From: Aliidiomarina haloalkalitolerans
GTDB taxonomy: Bacteria; Pseudomonadota; Gammaproteobacteria; Enterobacterales; Alteromonadaceae
Assembly: GCF_003987315.1 (NCBI RefSeq)
Contig: NZ_PIPI01000002.1
Coordinates: 124,001-188,000, forward strand
Reading direction: 5' to 3'
DNA: 64,000 bases
Position 1 is the first letter of the stretch. Each line of letters opens with the position of its first letter. Under the pieces are notes generated by a model. That model was not told the origin of the DNA. It saw only the letters and a list, made by a program, of their open reading frames with translations, and did not search any database. Positions 55,612-64,000 of the stretch are shown here, piece by piece. Position numbers and translations under genes: made by a program.

Positions 55612-56480
55612 TGCCCGCCTCCCGACTGAAACGGACTATTGCGCGGAGCCGATTGCTTCTCAGCAGTGTTCGGGTTTATCCCCCCATTATTGCCGTTCGC
55701 GCCCACACCATTGAGCTTCAGTTCATCTTCGACATGCGCAAAGAAGGTCGTCAGGTATTCGCGGATATATGCCGGGCTGCGGCCTTTGGCAATCAACAAT
55801 ACACCTTCTCGAATCATGTTCATCAATTGCACACGGCGCTCGGTGCGACGCTCAAACTTAATTGCAATCGGTTTAAAAAATAGATTCGCGAGCGCAACAC
55901 CATAAAGTGTTGTTAACAACGCAAAGGCCATGTCAGCACCAATTTGCGCCATGCTGCTGTCGCCCATACCTTGCAGCATATTCACAAGCCCGACAAGGGT
56001 GCCGAGCATACCGAATGCCGGTGCAAAAACGGCCATGGTTCGATAGATCTGCGCCTCAGCGCGCTCACGAATTTTCATTTTGAGAATTCGCCATTCTAAA
56101 AGCTCAGCAATGTCTTCTATCGGCGTATTGTTAATAATCAGCTCAAGTCCAGTGCGCAAAAATGGGTTCTTAACCTGCTCAAGTTGGTTTTCTGCATGCA
56201 CCAAATTACCCTGCATCAGTTGCCGGGCCACCGTGACCAACTCTGCTTGATCGTCTTTCGCATAGAGCTTCTCATTGCGTAGGACAATCCATAAGATTTT
56301 GAAGACATTAACCACTTCGCGCAGTGGGTAGGCTAGAAGTGTTGCCGCGAATGTGCCACCCAGGACAATTGCTAGGCCAGGCAAATTCACGAAAGCCCAA
56401 GCGTCTTGTGCCGTCAGGAAAATTGCAAAAAAGACGATAGCAATACCGGACAACATTCCGAGTAAGGTTGATAAATTCAT
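55608..56480 (-). CDS. MotA-like stator protein
   Basis: 290 aa from the ATG at 56480 (AAGGAA upstream). Four helices, with the family segments LVGLVNMLQGM and MAFALLTTLYGVALANLFFKPIA, and a cytoplasmic domain with LELIINNTPIEDIAELLE between helices 2 and 3, as in MotA/PomA. The 20 C-terminal residues are Gly/Asn/Pro-rich. Pairs with the MotB-like protein as an ion-driven stator, for a flagellar motor encoded elsewhere or a non-flagellar use. Confidence 0.88.
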   Translation of the reverse strand: MNLSTLLGMLSGIAIVFFAIFLTAQDAWAFVNLPGLAIVLGGTFAATLLAYPLREVVNVFKILWIVLRNEKLYAKDDQAELVTVARQLMQGNLVHAENQLEQVKNPFLRTGLELIINNTPIEDIAELLEWRILKMKIRERAEAQIYRTMAVFAPAFGMLGTLVGLVNMLQGMGDSSMAQIGADMAFALLTTLYGVALANLFFKPIAIKFERRTERRVQLMNMIREGVLLIAKGRSPAYIREYLTTFFAHVEDELKLNGVGANGNNGGINPNTAEKQSAPRNSPFQSGGGQ

Positions 56481-56610
56481 GGCAGTTCCTTGTCTTGCAA
56501 CAACTTGTACTCCAACAGTTAGTAATCCAACTGCGAACGCGAGGTGAGGCAATCAAATATTAGTATTGTTTTATTTATCGGCAGAATTGTTTCGATCTAA
56601 ACGTACAGAA

Positions 56611-56644
56611 AATAAAAATACCGCAATAGGAGTATCGCGGTATT
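56611..56644 (-). terminator. Intrinsic terminator of the Vgb-like / CxxCH operon
   Basis: On the minus strand AATACCGC, a 12-base loop, GCGGTATT and then TTTATTTT. Strong and correctly placed 43 bases after the last stop codon. Confidence 0.85.
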
Positions 56645-56686
56645 GATCTCAATCACGGATGACCTTGAGTCGAGTGGACAAGTGCC

Positions 56687-57256
56687 TTATTCAGGCTGGA
56701 TTGACAAGGTGTAAGCAGCGTCGCCAAGCGGCGAGTCATCATCGTCAGCTGCAACTGCGGCTGCAAATACTGAAAAAATACCTTGTTCAGCTGGTGCTTG
56801 CCAGCGCACGCGCCAAACAACCTTCATTTCGCCGCTTTGCTCGTCTTGTGTGCTCGAAGTCGGCTCAGTATGGCCCAGATAGTCAATGCCATCATGACTA
56901 ACGACCTCTTGGTGCTCCAATGCTGTGAACCGCCCTGAGTCACCCTCTCTATTTACGATAATTACTTGAAAGCCTCCGACCTTCGCCTCCGGGTCGAGTA
57001 ATTGCAATTTCAGCTCGTAAACAGCATTCGGCTCTATTGTTTGCGGCCAACCATGCAAAGTTAATCCGCTGAGGTGGCTAGCGTCGGGCCCAGCAAAATG
57101 ACAAGTACTACAATCCGGCTGCTGGCCACCACCAAGCATTGCGCCTGTATGACCGGGAGGCGGACCTTCTGGAAAAGCATGAGCCGCCCCAGCATACACG
57201 ATTGCATAAACTGTGACGGCTAGAGCACCGCAGAGCTTATAAGGAAAACGCATCAC
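56687..57256 (-). CDS. Secreted choice-of-anchor V-like protein with a CxxCH motif
   Basis: 189 aa. Signal peptide ending near AHA, then FPEGPPPGHTGAMLGG and DCSTCHFAG (CSTCH about 49-53), which reads like a c-type haem site in a short N-terminal extension. The remainder (GWPQTIEPNAVYELKLQLLD, VGGFQVIIVNREG, WRVRWQAPAEQGIFSVF) looks like an immunoglobulin-like Reeler/choice-of-anchor V domain. It should be periplasmic or at the cell surface. ATGA overlap with the Vgb-like gene upstream. Function unknown. Confidence 0.82.
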   Translation of the reverse strand: MMRFPYKLCGALAVTVYAIVYAGAAHAFPEGPPPGHTGAMLGGGQQPDCSTCHFAGPDASHLSGLTLHGWPQTIEPNAVYELKLQLLDPEAKVGGFQVIIVNREGDSGRFTALEHQEVVSHDGIDYLGHTEPTSSTQDEQSGEMKVVWRVRWQAPAEQGIFSVFAAAVAADDDDSPLGDAAYTLSIQPE

Positions 57257-58254
57257 TCTGTTTTAATCCGGGCTTGTCCAATGGTATTCATATCGGTACC
57301 GAACCAAATACTATTGGAGTCCTCATCGTAAACCATATGGCGAACCGTGCCTGCGCCGCTTGGTACCGAGAATTGTTCGCTCCACGTTTGATTACGGGTA
57401 TCAAATGCAACAAAGAGGTTTGGCTGCACGCCGGTTTCGACAATCCAAAAACGATCGTCGGAGTCCATTGCCACGGCATAAGGGCGAGAACGGTCTAATG
57501 ACGGCGCTTGCCACTCAGCAACCTCTCCTGTAACAGGGTTATATTGGCCAATGTAACCTGCTGCATAATCGGCAAACCAAATATTGCCCACGGAGTCAGC
57601 CGCTAAACGGCGTGAACGCGTAACCTCACGGGGTAAGTCAATTTCCACGAGCTCATTGTCAATGACCGTGAGTAGTTGATTCGTGCCCAGTGTCACCGCC
57701 CATGGTTGGTCATTGACGACTATGATGCCGTATGGACGCGCGCGCGGTGTTGTCACCTCATACATGGTGAACTGTTCTGATTCCGTATCAAAATAGCCGA
57801 TACGGTTGCCTCCTTGCTCAGTGAACCAAATATTACCTAGGCTATCCCAGTCCATGGTGTGCACGTCACGTGGCCCATCACCTGGTGGATAGTATTTGCT
57901 GATTTCACCGGTTTCTGGGTCGAGGAAGCCAAGATGACTAGCACGATTACCCGCATACCAAGCGCCACGGTGATCAGAAATGACAGTGTGAGGTCCAGCG
58001 CCGTCATCGAGGTCATACTTTTTAAACTCCCCGGTTGACGGGGTCAGCATGCCAACATAATGGGTACGCTGGCCAACAAACCAAATTTGATCTGGCCCAC
58101 CAACCCAAGGGTCGCGGGAACGAGGCCCTTCATAGGGCACTTCCCATTCCTCAATATCCAGTTTGACCGTGTTTGCACTATGATGGTCTGCAACCACTGG
58201 CAGGGTCACTAGCCCCGCCGCAAAAATCGATGTCATTAATAATTTATGTAACAT
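57253..58254 (-). CDS. Exported Vgb-like beta-propeller (streptogramin-lyase family)
   Basis: 333 aa. Signal peptide (MLHKLLMTSIFAAGLVTLP ending at VVA) and a seven-bladed propeller with repeated NIWFTEQGGNRIGYFD, NIWFADYAAGYIGQYN and RFWIVETGV blades. This is the virginiamycin B lyase superfamily; most exported members are not antibiotic lyases. GGAGGAG precedes the ATG. Co-transcribed with the CxxCH protein; I infer a shared envelope role, perhaps sensing or redox. Confidence 0.86.
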   Translation of the reverse strand: MLHKLLMTSIFAAGLVTLPVVADHHSANTVKLDIEEWEVPYEGPRSRDPWVGGPDQIWFVGQRTHYVGMLTPSTGEFKKYDLDDGAGPHTVISDHRGAWYAGNRASHLGFLDPETGEISKYYPPGDGPRDVHTMDWDSLGNIWFTEQGGNRIGYFDTESEQFTMYEVTTPRARPYGIIVVNDQPWAVTLGTNQLLTVIDNELVEIDLPREVTRSRRLAADSVGNIWFADYAAGYIGQYNPVTGEVAEWQAPSLDRSRPYAVAMDSDDRFWIVETGVQPNLFVAFDTRNQTWSEQFSVPSGAGTVRHMVYDEDSNSIWFGTDMNTIGQARIKTE

Positions 58255-58388
58255 GAAAACTCCTCCAATTACCTTTGGTGTCTGGAACGTTTTTTTACTG
58301 ATGCTTTAACTATATGTAATTTTCCGTGAAATGAACTTAAATAAAACGTAAATTGAGCACACCTCGTCGCATTGTTTAGGAGTTACCC

Positions 58389-59009
58389 ATGAAATTGTAC
58401 GAAATGGCAATTGCGCCCAACCCTCGTCGTGTGCGCATGTTTTTAGCTGAAAAGGGACTGCTTGACCAAGTTGAGCGGGTCGAAATCGATTTGCAAAAAG
58501 GCGAGAATCTAACGCCAGAGTTCCGCAGTAAAAACCCGATGACTAAGGTACCCGTGCTCGAAACTGACGATGGCACCTGTATCGCCGAAACCATGGCAAT
58601 TTGTCGTTTCGTCGAAAGCTCGCACCCCGAAACCATTACCTTACTTGGTGATAGCCCGAAAGAGGTTGCGCTCATTGAGCAATGGTTGCGTTGGATTGAC
58701 TTCTATCTATTTATGCCAACCGGCATGGCATTCCAGCACGGCAGCGGATATTTCAAAGACCGCATGAAGTGCTTCCCTGAGTGGGGTGCCGATTGCAAAG
58801 AAAAAGTCGCAAAATTCTTCGACTTCTTAAATGAACAACTGCAGGGGCAAGAGTATTTGTGCTGCGGCAAATTCACTTGTGCCGATATTAACGCTTACAC
58901 TTCCGTGCAGTTTGCCAAAGTTGTGGGCGTTCGTGTCGATAAAGACAAGCATCCACACCTACAAGCCTGGCATGACCGCATTGATAGCCGCGAATCTGCA
59001 AAAGCCTAA
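58389..59009 (+). CDS. Glutathione S-transferase family protein
   Basis: 206 aa. Thioredoxin-like N-domain (MKLYEMAIAPNPRRVRMFL, FRSKNPMTKVPVLE, CIAETMAICRF) and helical C-domain (CADINAYTSVQFA, about 165-178). Pro-Asn-Pro replaces the usual Ser/Cys active site of beta/theta GSTs, so conjugation activity is uncertain. TAGGAG ribosome site. Stands alone. Confidence 0.9.
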   Translation: MKLYEMAIAPNPRRVRMFLAEKGLLDQVERVEIDLQKGENLTPEFRSKNPMTKVPVLETDDGTCIAETMAICRFVESSHPETITLLGDSPKEVALIEQWLRWIDFYLFMPTGMAFQHGSGYFKDRMKCFPEWGADCKEKVAKFFDFLNEQLQGQEYLCCGKFTCADINAYTSVQFAKVVGVRVDKDKHPHLQAWHDRIDSRESAKA

Positions 59010-59026
59010 ACTGCTCGCCATACAGC

Positions 59027-59069
59027 CACCTTGCTTCGATGAATCGCAAAGTCTCGAGGCAAGGTGTTT
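59027..59069 (+). terminator. Possible terminator after the GST gene
   Basis: CACCTTGC (59027-59034) pairs with GCAAGGTG (59059-59066) followed by TTT. The loop is 24 bases; it may fold further. The convergent YeiH-like gene ends inside it. Confidence 0.4.
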
Positions 59070-60018
59070 ACAGCATGATCCACCAAAGTGAGCTGATCGA
59101 CACAAATAGCCATAAAAGTATGGCCAACAGCATTGGCTTGAATCCCGCTTTACGAATTGTATTGAGGGACATCGAGGCACCGATTAGATACAAACAAACC
59201 ACTAAGACCCGCTTAGCAGAATCAAACGCTACCTCGTACACTGGCGCTCCTTGCGGCAGAAACTCAGCGATCAGTATTGCCAACACATAGAAGACAATGA
59301 AGAGCGGGACGGTGGGTAATTTTGACTGCACATCGACGTTGCGGCGCCTTTGCATGTGCTGATAAACCAATGCGGTTATGAGCACCATGGGGACAATCGC
59401 CAGCGCTCGCGTTAACTTTACCGTGGTCGCGACAATTAACGCTTCATCACCATACACTTCCGCCGCACCAACGACTGATGACGTATCGTGAATAGCTATG
59501 GCAGCCCAGACGCCAAAATCATACTGGCTCAGACCGAGCCATTGGCCTAAGGGTGGGAATACGAGTAAAGCCAAAGCATTCAAAATAAACACACAGCCGA
59601 GCGCAACAGCAATTTGCTCGGCACGGGCTTGAATCGTCGGCGCCATGGCAGCAATGGCACTGCCACCACAGATAGCCGTACCTGAGCCAATGAGTGTCGC
59701 ACTGCGATTATCCAAACGTAATAACTTGGCGAACCCGAGCGCTAAACCGAGCGTAACAACGACATAAAAAATGATGAGTATTAGGTTCTCACCACTCGTT
59801 CTTGCGGCAACCTCTAAATTGACACCGAAGCCGAGGCCGACGATGGAAATTGCTAATAGCTTTTTCACGATCGCCCCAACGTTTACATGACTTGGCACCC
59901 AGCCAAGCAATGCTGCAGTAATACCAAGCACGAGAGCCAAGGGTGAGCTGATCAGTGGCGTGAGGCACAAGAGCCCAACAAATAGAAACACGATATGTTT
60001 GAGCGCAATAACTTGCAT
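59068..60018 (-). CDS. YeiH/UPF0324 family putative sulphate exporter
   Basis: 316 aa from ATG 60018 (TAGGAAA upstream), about nine helices. The family signature is present as GTAICGGSAIAAMAP (about 98-112) and WAAIAIHDTSSVVGAA (about 157-172). The exporter label comes from the family name; the physiological substrate has not been shown for most members. Divergent from the GSG-repeat gene. Confidence 0.9.
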   Translation of the reverse strand: MQVIALKHIVFLFVGLLCLTPLISSPLALVLGITAALLGWVPSHVNVGAIVKKLLAISIVGLGFGVNLEVAARTSGENLILIIFYVVVTLGLALGFAKLLRLDNRSATLIGSGTAICGGSAIAAMAPTIQARAEQIAVALGCVFILNALALLVFPPLGQWLGLSQYDFGVWAAIAIHDTSSVVGAAEVYGDEALIVATTVKLTRALAIVPMVLITALVYQHMQRRRNVDVQSKLPTVPLFIVFYVLAILIAEFLPQGAPVYEVAFDSAKRVLVVCLYLIGASMSLNTIRKAGFKPMLLAILLWLFVSISSLWWIML

Positions 60019-60199
60019 GCACAGATTTCCTAAATGCGGCGAGAATTGCCGCAATATTAGCACCTTATGAATTTAATGCGAATGCTTGCCGGGAATAGCA
60101 ACTTCAACGATACTTAATTCCTCGTTGCTAGACGGTACCGCTGACTACAAAATTGCCAAGTCAGCGGAATTCTATCCCTCCAAAAATAGGGGTTTTACG

Positions 60200-61099
60200 A
60201 TGAAGAACAAATTCCTGCTCCCAGCATTGAGCGTATTACTCTGCTCAACAGCAGCTTATGCCGATACGCCCTGCAAGATGTCAAAAGATGTGACTCTCGA
60301 ACTGACAAGTGCAGATATTCAAGAATTTCAAGTTAGCCTCGGTCCCGATGGCCTCGACTTAGAAGGGCACGCCAGCAATCAAGGCGAGCTGCGCGTTCGT
60401 TATTGTGCGTCTGACCAAAACCGCTTGGATGCGCTTGAAGCCAAAACCAGTCAGCGCGGTCATCAATTAATGTTAGAGCTCGACCACGGTGGTCGCAGTA
60501 ATGTCTTTCGCACCGGCCTTTTTCGCAGTTCGGATTATGGCTATTTCCAGATTCAAGGTCGCGTTCCCGAGTCATGGACTATCGACGTCACGGTTGGATC
60601 AGGCAAAGCTGAAATCGAAAATGTCGCAGCGGTTAGTGCCGTTGTGGGCAGCGGTGAGCTTGAGGTTGACCAGGTTCGCGGCCTAGTTTCCGCTCAAGTT
60701 GGCAGTGGTAAAGTTGACATCGAACGCGCAGGGCAAGTGCAAATTGGCGCAATTGGCAGTGGCCGAGCTGAAATCGATCATGTTTCCAACGATGTCGAAG
60801 TTGGCAGTATCGGTAGCGGACGTCTCGAGGCAGATAACGTCAAAGGCGATGTTTCGATTCAAAGTATCGGCAGTGGTCGCGCAGCGCTAGAAGATATTGG
60901 CGGTAACGTCACGGTTCGCAGCATTGGCTCTGGTCGGCTCACAGCAAAAGACATTGAGGGAAATGTTTTAGTGCATACGAGTGGTTCAGGGGCAATTACC
61001 GTGACCAATGTTGCCGGTGATTTCACCTTGCGCAGTAAAGGCTCTGGTAAAGTCAGTCACACCAATGTTAGTGGTACAGTGAGCGTGCCTAACCGTTAA
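60200..61099 (+). CDS. Exported GSG-repeat beta-solenoid protein (DUF4097-like)
   Basis: 299 aa. Signal peptide MKNKFLLPALSVLLCSTAAYA, a mixed N-domain (about 22-130) with two Cys, then nine repeats of about 19 residues from about 135 to 297, each with Gly-Ser-Gly followed by a short strand: VGSGKAEIENV, VGSGELEVDQV, VGSGKVDIERA, IGSGRAEIDHV, IGSGRLEADNV and so on. The pattern fits a beta-solenoid of the putative auto-transporter adhesin head (DUF2807/DUF4097) type. Probably periplasmic or at the surface. An earlier in-frame start lacks a signal peptide. Its stop overlaps the permease start (TAATG). Confidence 0.85.
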   Translation: MKNKFLLPALSVLLCSTAAYADTPCKMSKDVTLELTSADIQEFQVSLGPDGLDLEGHASNQGELRVRYCASDQNRLDALEAKTSQRGHQLMLELDHGGRSNVFRTGLFRSSDYGYFQIQGRVPESWTIDVTVGSGKAEIENVAAVSAVVGSGELEVDQVRGLVSAQVGSGKVDIERAGQVQIGAIGSGRAEIDHVSNDVEVGSIGSGRLEADNVKGDVSIQSIGSGRAALEDIGGNVTVRSIGSGRLTAKDIEGNVLVHTSGSGAITVTNVAGDFTLRSKGSGKVSHTNVSGTVSVPNR

Positions 61100-62265
61100 T
61101 GAGACAGCTCCGGCGGACGTTTGCCAAGGTCAGCGAAGATCGACTACTTGTCTTTCTCTTGCTGACCTTTCCTTTACTGCTTGTGCTTAGCCCGCTGTCG
61201 TCGGCAAAATTACCGGCGCACATTCTCGCGTTGGTTCATATCGATACCTTGTTAGCGCTAACTGGCTTAATGTTGCTCAGTCGTGGTATCGAAGACAGTG
61301 GCTACTTCCAACGTTTGAACGATTGGTTCTTGGCTCGGCGCTATTCAGAACGGCGCCTAGTCGCTTGGCTAGTGGTTTACTCTGCTGGGCTTGCTGCGAT
61401 TATCACCAACGACGTCGCACTATTTATTGTCGTTCCAATAGCTGTATTACTCTGCCGTTCCTTGCAATTGCCGTTACTTCGCGTGGTGATATTCCTCGCC
61501 CTTGCGGTGAATGCTGGCTCGGCCGCGAGTCCCATTGGTAACCCGCAAAATTTGTTGTTGTGGCAATCGGGGGGCCTGTCATTTATCGAATTTACCGCCT
61601 ACCTCTTGCCATTAGGTTTACTGTTCTTGGGCACTGTACTTGTGTTTGTCTACTTTGCCTTTGGTTCACAACTGCCGGCTCCTGCAAAAGCAGCGCAAGA
61701 CACAGTCGTTGGTGTGCAGCGACGACGTCTATTTTGGGGTTCGTTGCTAGGCTATCCGATTTTTATCGCCGCACTCGAGCTCAATGTCGCGCTCCTTGGC
61801 GTCATTGCTATTATTGCGGCTTATGGCGTGCGGAACCGACCGATCTTGTTGGGAATAGACTGGCAATTGCTGCTGGTATTTACGCTCATGTTTATCAATC
61901 TAGGCCTTTTTGCCCAACTACCGTTAACACACGCTGTGTTACAAGTGTTTCAGGCTTTACCCGAAGGCTCCTATGTTGGTTCTGCATTGCTTTCCCAGTT
62001 TATCTCCAACGTCCCAGCGACGATCTATTTACAGTCAGCGCTACTACAAGACTCTCCTCAATTGTGGCTCGCAGTTGCTTACGGCGTCAATGTCGGCGGC
62101 TTTGGTTTCATTCTTGGCTCAATGGCCAACCTCATTGCGTTACGTCTAGTACGAAAGTCACTAGCGCCGCAACAATCCACTTGGGGTGAGTTCCATCGCT
62201 GGAGTGTGCCGGTTTTTATCATCAGCCTTGTCGGCAGCTATCTGCTTTTAACATTCATCAGGTGA
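61099..62265 (+). CDS. SLC13/ArsB/NhaD-like permease
   Basis: 388 aa, about eleven helices. The ion-transporter superfamily signature is readable: AAIITNDVALFIVVPIAVL (about 100-118) and NAGSAASPIGNPQNLLLW (about 146-163), with an inverted repeat at QFISNVPATIYL and GGFGFILGSMANLIALRL. Such proteins move dicarboxylates, arsenite or Na+/H+; the substrate cannot be told. The start overlaps the GSG-repeat gene stop, so the two are translated together. Confidence 0.88.
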   Translation: MRQLRRTFAKVSEDRLLVFLLLTFPLLLVLSPLSSAKLPAHILALVHIDTLLALTGLMLLSRGIEDSGYFQRLNDWFLARRYSERRLVAWLVVYSAGLAAIITNDVALFIVVPIAVLLCRSLQLPLLRVVIFLALAVNAGSAASPIGNPQNLLLWQSGGLSFIEFTAYLLPLGLLFLGTVLVFVYFAFGSQLPAPAKAAQDTVVGVQRRRLFWGSLLGYPIFIAALELNVALLGVIAIIAAYGVRNRPILLGIDWQLLLVFTLMFINLGLFAQLPLTHAVLQVFQALPEGSYVGSALLSQFISNVPATIYLQSALLQDSPQLWLAVAYGVNVGGFGFILGSMANLIALRLVRKSLAPQQSTWGEFHRWSVPVFIISLVGSYLLLTFIR

Positions 62266-62342
62266 CCACAATTCAACATAGTGGTTCGCCCGTGAATCTG
62301 CTATAAAAGGCCTAAATAATCATTGCTATGAAGGAGCATGAT

Positions 62343-64000
62343 GTGTATTCGTTCTCGTTAAAACAACTGACTTGGCTGGCTGTGCCATTTGCACTTATCG
62401 CCTGTTCACCACAAGCACCGGCGCCCGCCGAAACCCCACTGTCCGAACATACTCGTGTGCTCACCCCGACCATCGACCAACATAGCTTTGCGAATAGTAA
62501 TCAAGTCCATACACCGCATTTGCATTTGAGCTTACAAGTCGACTTTAATCAGAAAAAACTCACCGGTTATGCGGAGTACGATCTGAGTTTTCGTGATGCA
62601 CGCGCGACCGAAGTGGTCTTTGATACTGAACAATTAAACATTTATGGCGTAGAGCAACACATTCATGGTGACTGGCACGATACAACTTTTGCGCTCGGCC
62701 AGCGTGACCCCATTTTAGGGACGCCTTTAACCGTTCGTGTCACCGCAGGCGCGGAGAAAGTCCGCATTCATTACTCCAGTTCGCCACAAGCAACCGGGCT
62801 CGACTGGGTTGACCCGGTTGGCACTGCGGGCGGTCAATACCCATTTTTGTACAGCCAATCACAACCGCACTACGCGCGTACTTGGATTCCCATTCAGGAC
62901 ACGCCAACGGAGCGCTTAACCTTCACCGGCGAATTGTATACGCCACCGTATTTAATTGGCTTGATGGGCGCGAACAACCCGCCAAATCCAGAGCGAACCG
63001 GCTATTACGAGTTCCGCAGTGAACAACCAATTCCATCGTATTTGATGGCTATTGCCGTCGGCGATCTCGACTTTTACGCACTCAACGACCGTATGGCAAT
63101 TTATGCCGAGCCTTCTGTGCTCGCCGACGCAGTCGCCGAATTTGCCTACACGACTGATATGATGGCGGTGACCGAATCACTCTTTGGCCCTTTTGCTTGG
63201 GATCGTTACGACCAACTAGTTCTGCCTCCAAGCTTCCCATTTGGTGGCATGGAAAACCCCCAGTTAGCGTTCTTAACGCCAACAGTTATTGCCGGCGACC
63301 AGAGCCTCGTCAGTCTCATTGCTCACGAGCTTGCTCATTCTTGGTCGGGTAATTTAGTCACCAATGCGACTTGGCGCGATTTGTGGTTAAACGAAGGCTT
63401 TACGTCGTACGTCGAAAATCGAATCATGGAAGCGGTATATGGTGAAGAGCGAGCACTCATGGAGCGAATGCTAGATGCGCAGTCACTGCTTGTATCGCTA
63501 CCGAACCTAACCGAGCGCCAGCAAGTCTTGCATATTGAATTGGAGCAGCGTGACCCGGACACGGCATTTACCTCCATTCCGTACATCAAAGCCCAGTTAT
63601 TTCTCTTTTTCTTAGAAGAGCGTTTTGGCCGTGAACGTTTTGACCCGTTCGTCCGTCAGTACTTCGCCGACTATAGTTTTGCAACGATTACGACAGCTGA
63701 GTTTGTCGAGTATCTACAAGCGAATCTACTCGCCCTCGAGCCTAACTTAGTTAGCATTGCCGAAGTTGAAGAATGGCTCTACTCGCCAGGCTTACCAGAG
63801 TCGGCACCGACTCCAGAAGTTGCCGCTTTTGATCGTGTGGCTGCTGCTCAGGAGCGCTGGTTTGCCGGCGAAAACATCGACATTAGCAACTGGTCGATTC
63901 ATGAGCGAGCCTACTTTTTGTCGCAACTACCAGACGACGTATCACAACAAGACCTAGCGCGCATGGACGCAGAGTTCGAACTGACGAATACGCGCAATAA
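62343..64000 (+). CDS. M1 family aminopeptidase, lipoprotein, 5' part only
   Basis: 552 full codons to the window edge with no stop. The GTG at 62343 has AAGGAG six bases upstream; an in-frame ATG at 62328 (five codons earlier) lacks one. The lipobox LIAC (about 20-23) marks a lipoprotein. M1 features are GGMENPQLAF (about 301-310), the zinc motif HELAHSW (about 329-335) and WLNEGFTSYVE (about 351-361) with the third ligand. The LTA4H-like C-terminal domain begins near residue 400. It probably trims peptides in the periplasm. Confidence 0.92.
   Translation, partial: MYSFSLKQLTWLAVPFALIACSPQAPAPAETPLSEHTRVLTPTIDQHSFANSNQVHTPHLHLSLQVDFNQKKLTGYAEYDLSFRDARATEVVFDTEQLNIYGVEQHIHGDWHDTTFALGQRDPILGTPLTVRVTAGAEKVRIHYSSSPQATGLDWVDPVGTAGGQYPFLYSQSQPHYARTWIPIQDTPTERLTFTGELYTPPYLIGLMGANNPPNPERTGYYEFRSEQPIPSYLMAIAVGDLDFYALNDRMAIYAEPSVLADAVAEFAYTTDMMAVTESLFGPFAWDRYDQLVLPPSFPFGGMENPQLAFLTPTVIAGDQSLVSLIAHELAHSWSGNLVTNATWRDLWLNEGFTSYVENRIMEAVYGEERALMERMLDAQSLLVSLPNLTERQQVLHIELEQRDPDTAFTSIPYIKAQLFLFFLEERFGRERFDPFVRQYFADYSFATITTAEFVEYLQANLLALEPNLVSIAEVEEWLYSPGLPESAPTPEVAAFDRVAAAQERWFAGENIDISNWSIHERAYFLSQLPDDVSQQDLARMDAEFELTNTRN

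Noticed and set aside
60590-61090. Regular GGCAGTGG-like DNA repeats that could suggest CRISPR or a tandem repeat
   Set aside because: They follow the reading frame and encode the Gly-Ser-Gly steps of the solenoid protein; spacing is codon-based and the spacers are coding.

Overview
The window is chromosomal DNA of a marine-type gammaproteobacterium, most likely Alteromonadales and perhaps Idiomarinaceae. I infer this from protein-level resemblance to E. coli YbiT, DbpA, RluF, PurE/PurK, DeoB and YchJ, a sodium-oriented gene set (Mrp antiporter, Na/Pi carrier, orphan MotA/MotB-like stator), many secreted peptidases (S46, S9, M17, M1) and base composition that looks close to 50 % GC by eye. 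The assignment is an inference; no rRNA is present.

Layout. 1-7.5 kb: the 5' end of a secreted S46 peptidase on the minus strand, then a plus-strand run purE-purK-glpK-cdd-deoC-deoA-deoB (purine synthesis, glycerol kinase, deoxynucleoside salvage). 7.5-15.8 kb: an osmC-esterase-S9 peptidase run, an IbpA-type small heat shock gene with a sigma32-like promoter and a ROSE-like RNA thermometer, an exported M17 aminopeptidase and a Cache-PAS-GGDEF-EAL protein. 16-21.9 kb: a complete Mrp Na+/H+ antiporter operon with fused A and B subunits. 21.9-26.4 kb: the most accessory-looking part, with tRNA-Arg(CCG), a duplicated 19-bp tRNA 3' end, a hipBA toxin-antitoxin pair with three evenly spaced operators, and two unfamiliar membrane-protein genes, one ending in a DnaJ C-terminal-like domain. 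26.4-39 kb: rhlE, a secreted phosphodiesterase, a three-gene ABC exporter, ybiT, dbpA, a bicupin, a PLP lyase, tspO and ychJ. 39-49.4 kb: an RND efflux pair, a glutathione peroxidase-like protein, an EAL-HDOD protein, a methyltransferase, a GAF-GAF-GGDEF-EAL protein and rluF. 49.8-64 kb: a Na/Pi carrier with an EVE-domain gene, a DsbD/ScsB-like reductase with a secreted redoxin, a MotAB-like pair, a Vgb-like propeller with a CxxCH protein, a GST, a YeiH-family protein, a GSG-repeat periplasmic protein overlapping an SLC13-like permease, and the start of an M1 aminopeptidase lipoprotein cut by the window edge.

Most of the window is ordinary housekeeping and envelope biology, densely packed with translationally coupled genes and several convergent pairs that share overlapping stop codons. 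The strongest observations are the HipB operator array (three TATAC-N8-GTATA-type sites at exact 27-bp steps), the ROSE-like hairpin that sequesters the ibpA ribosome binding site, the tRNA 3'-end duplication with a structured spacer (like the E. coli tyrT/rtT arrangement), and the membrane-anchored DnaJ-CTD-like protein. I found no CRISPR array, no transposase and no clear complete new defence system.
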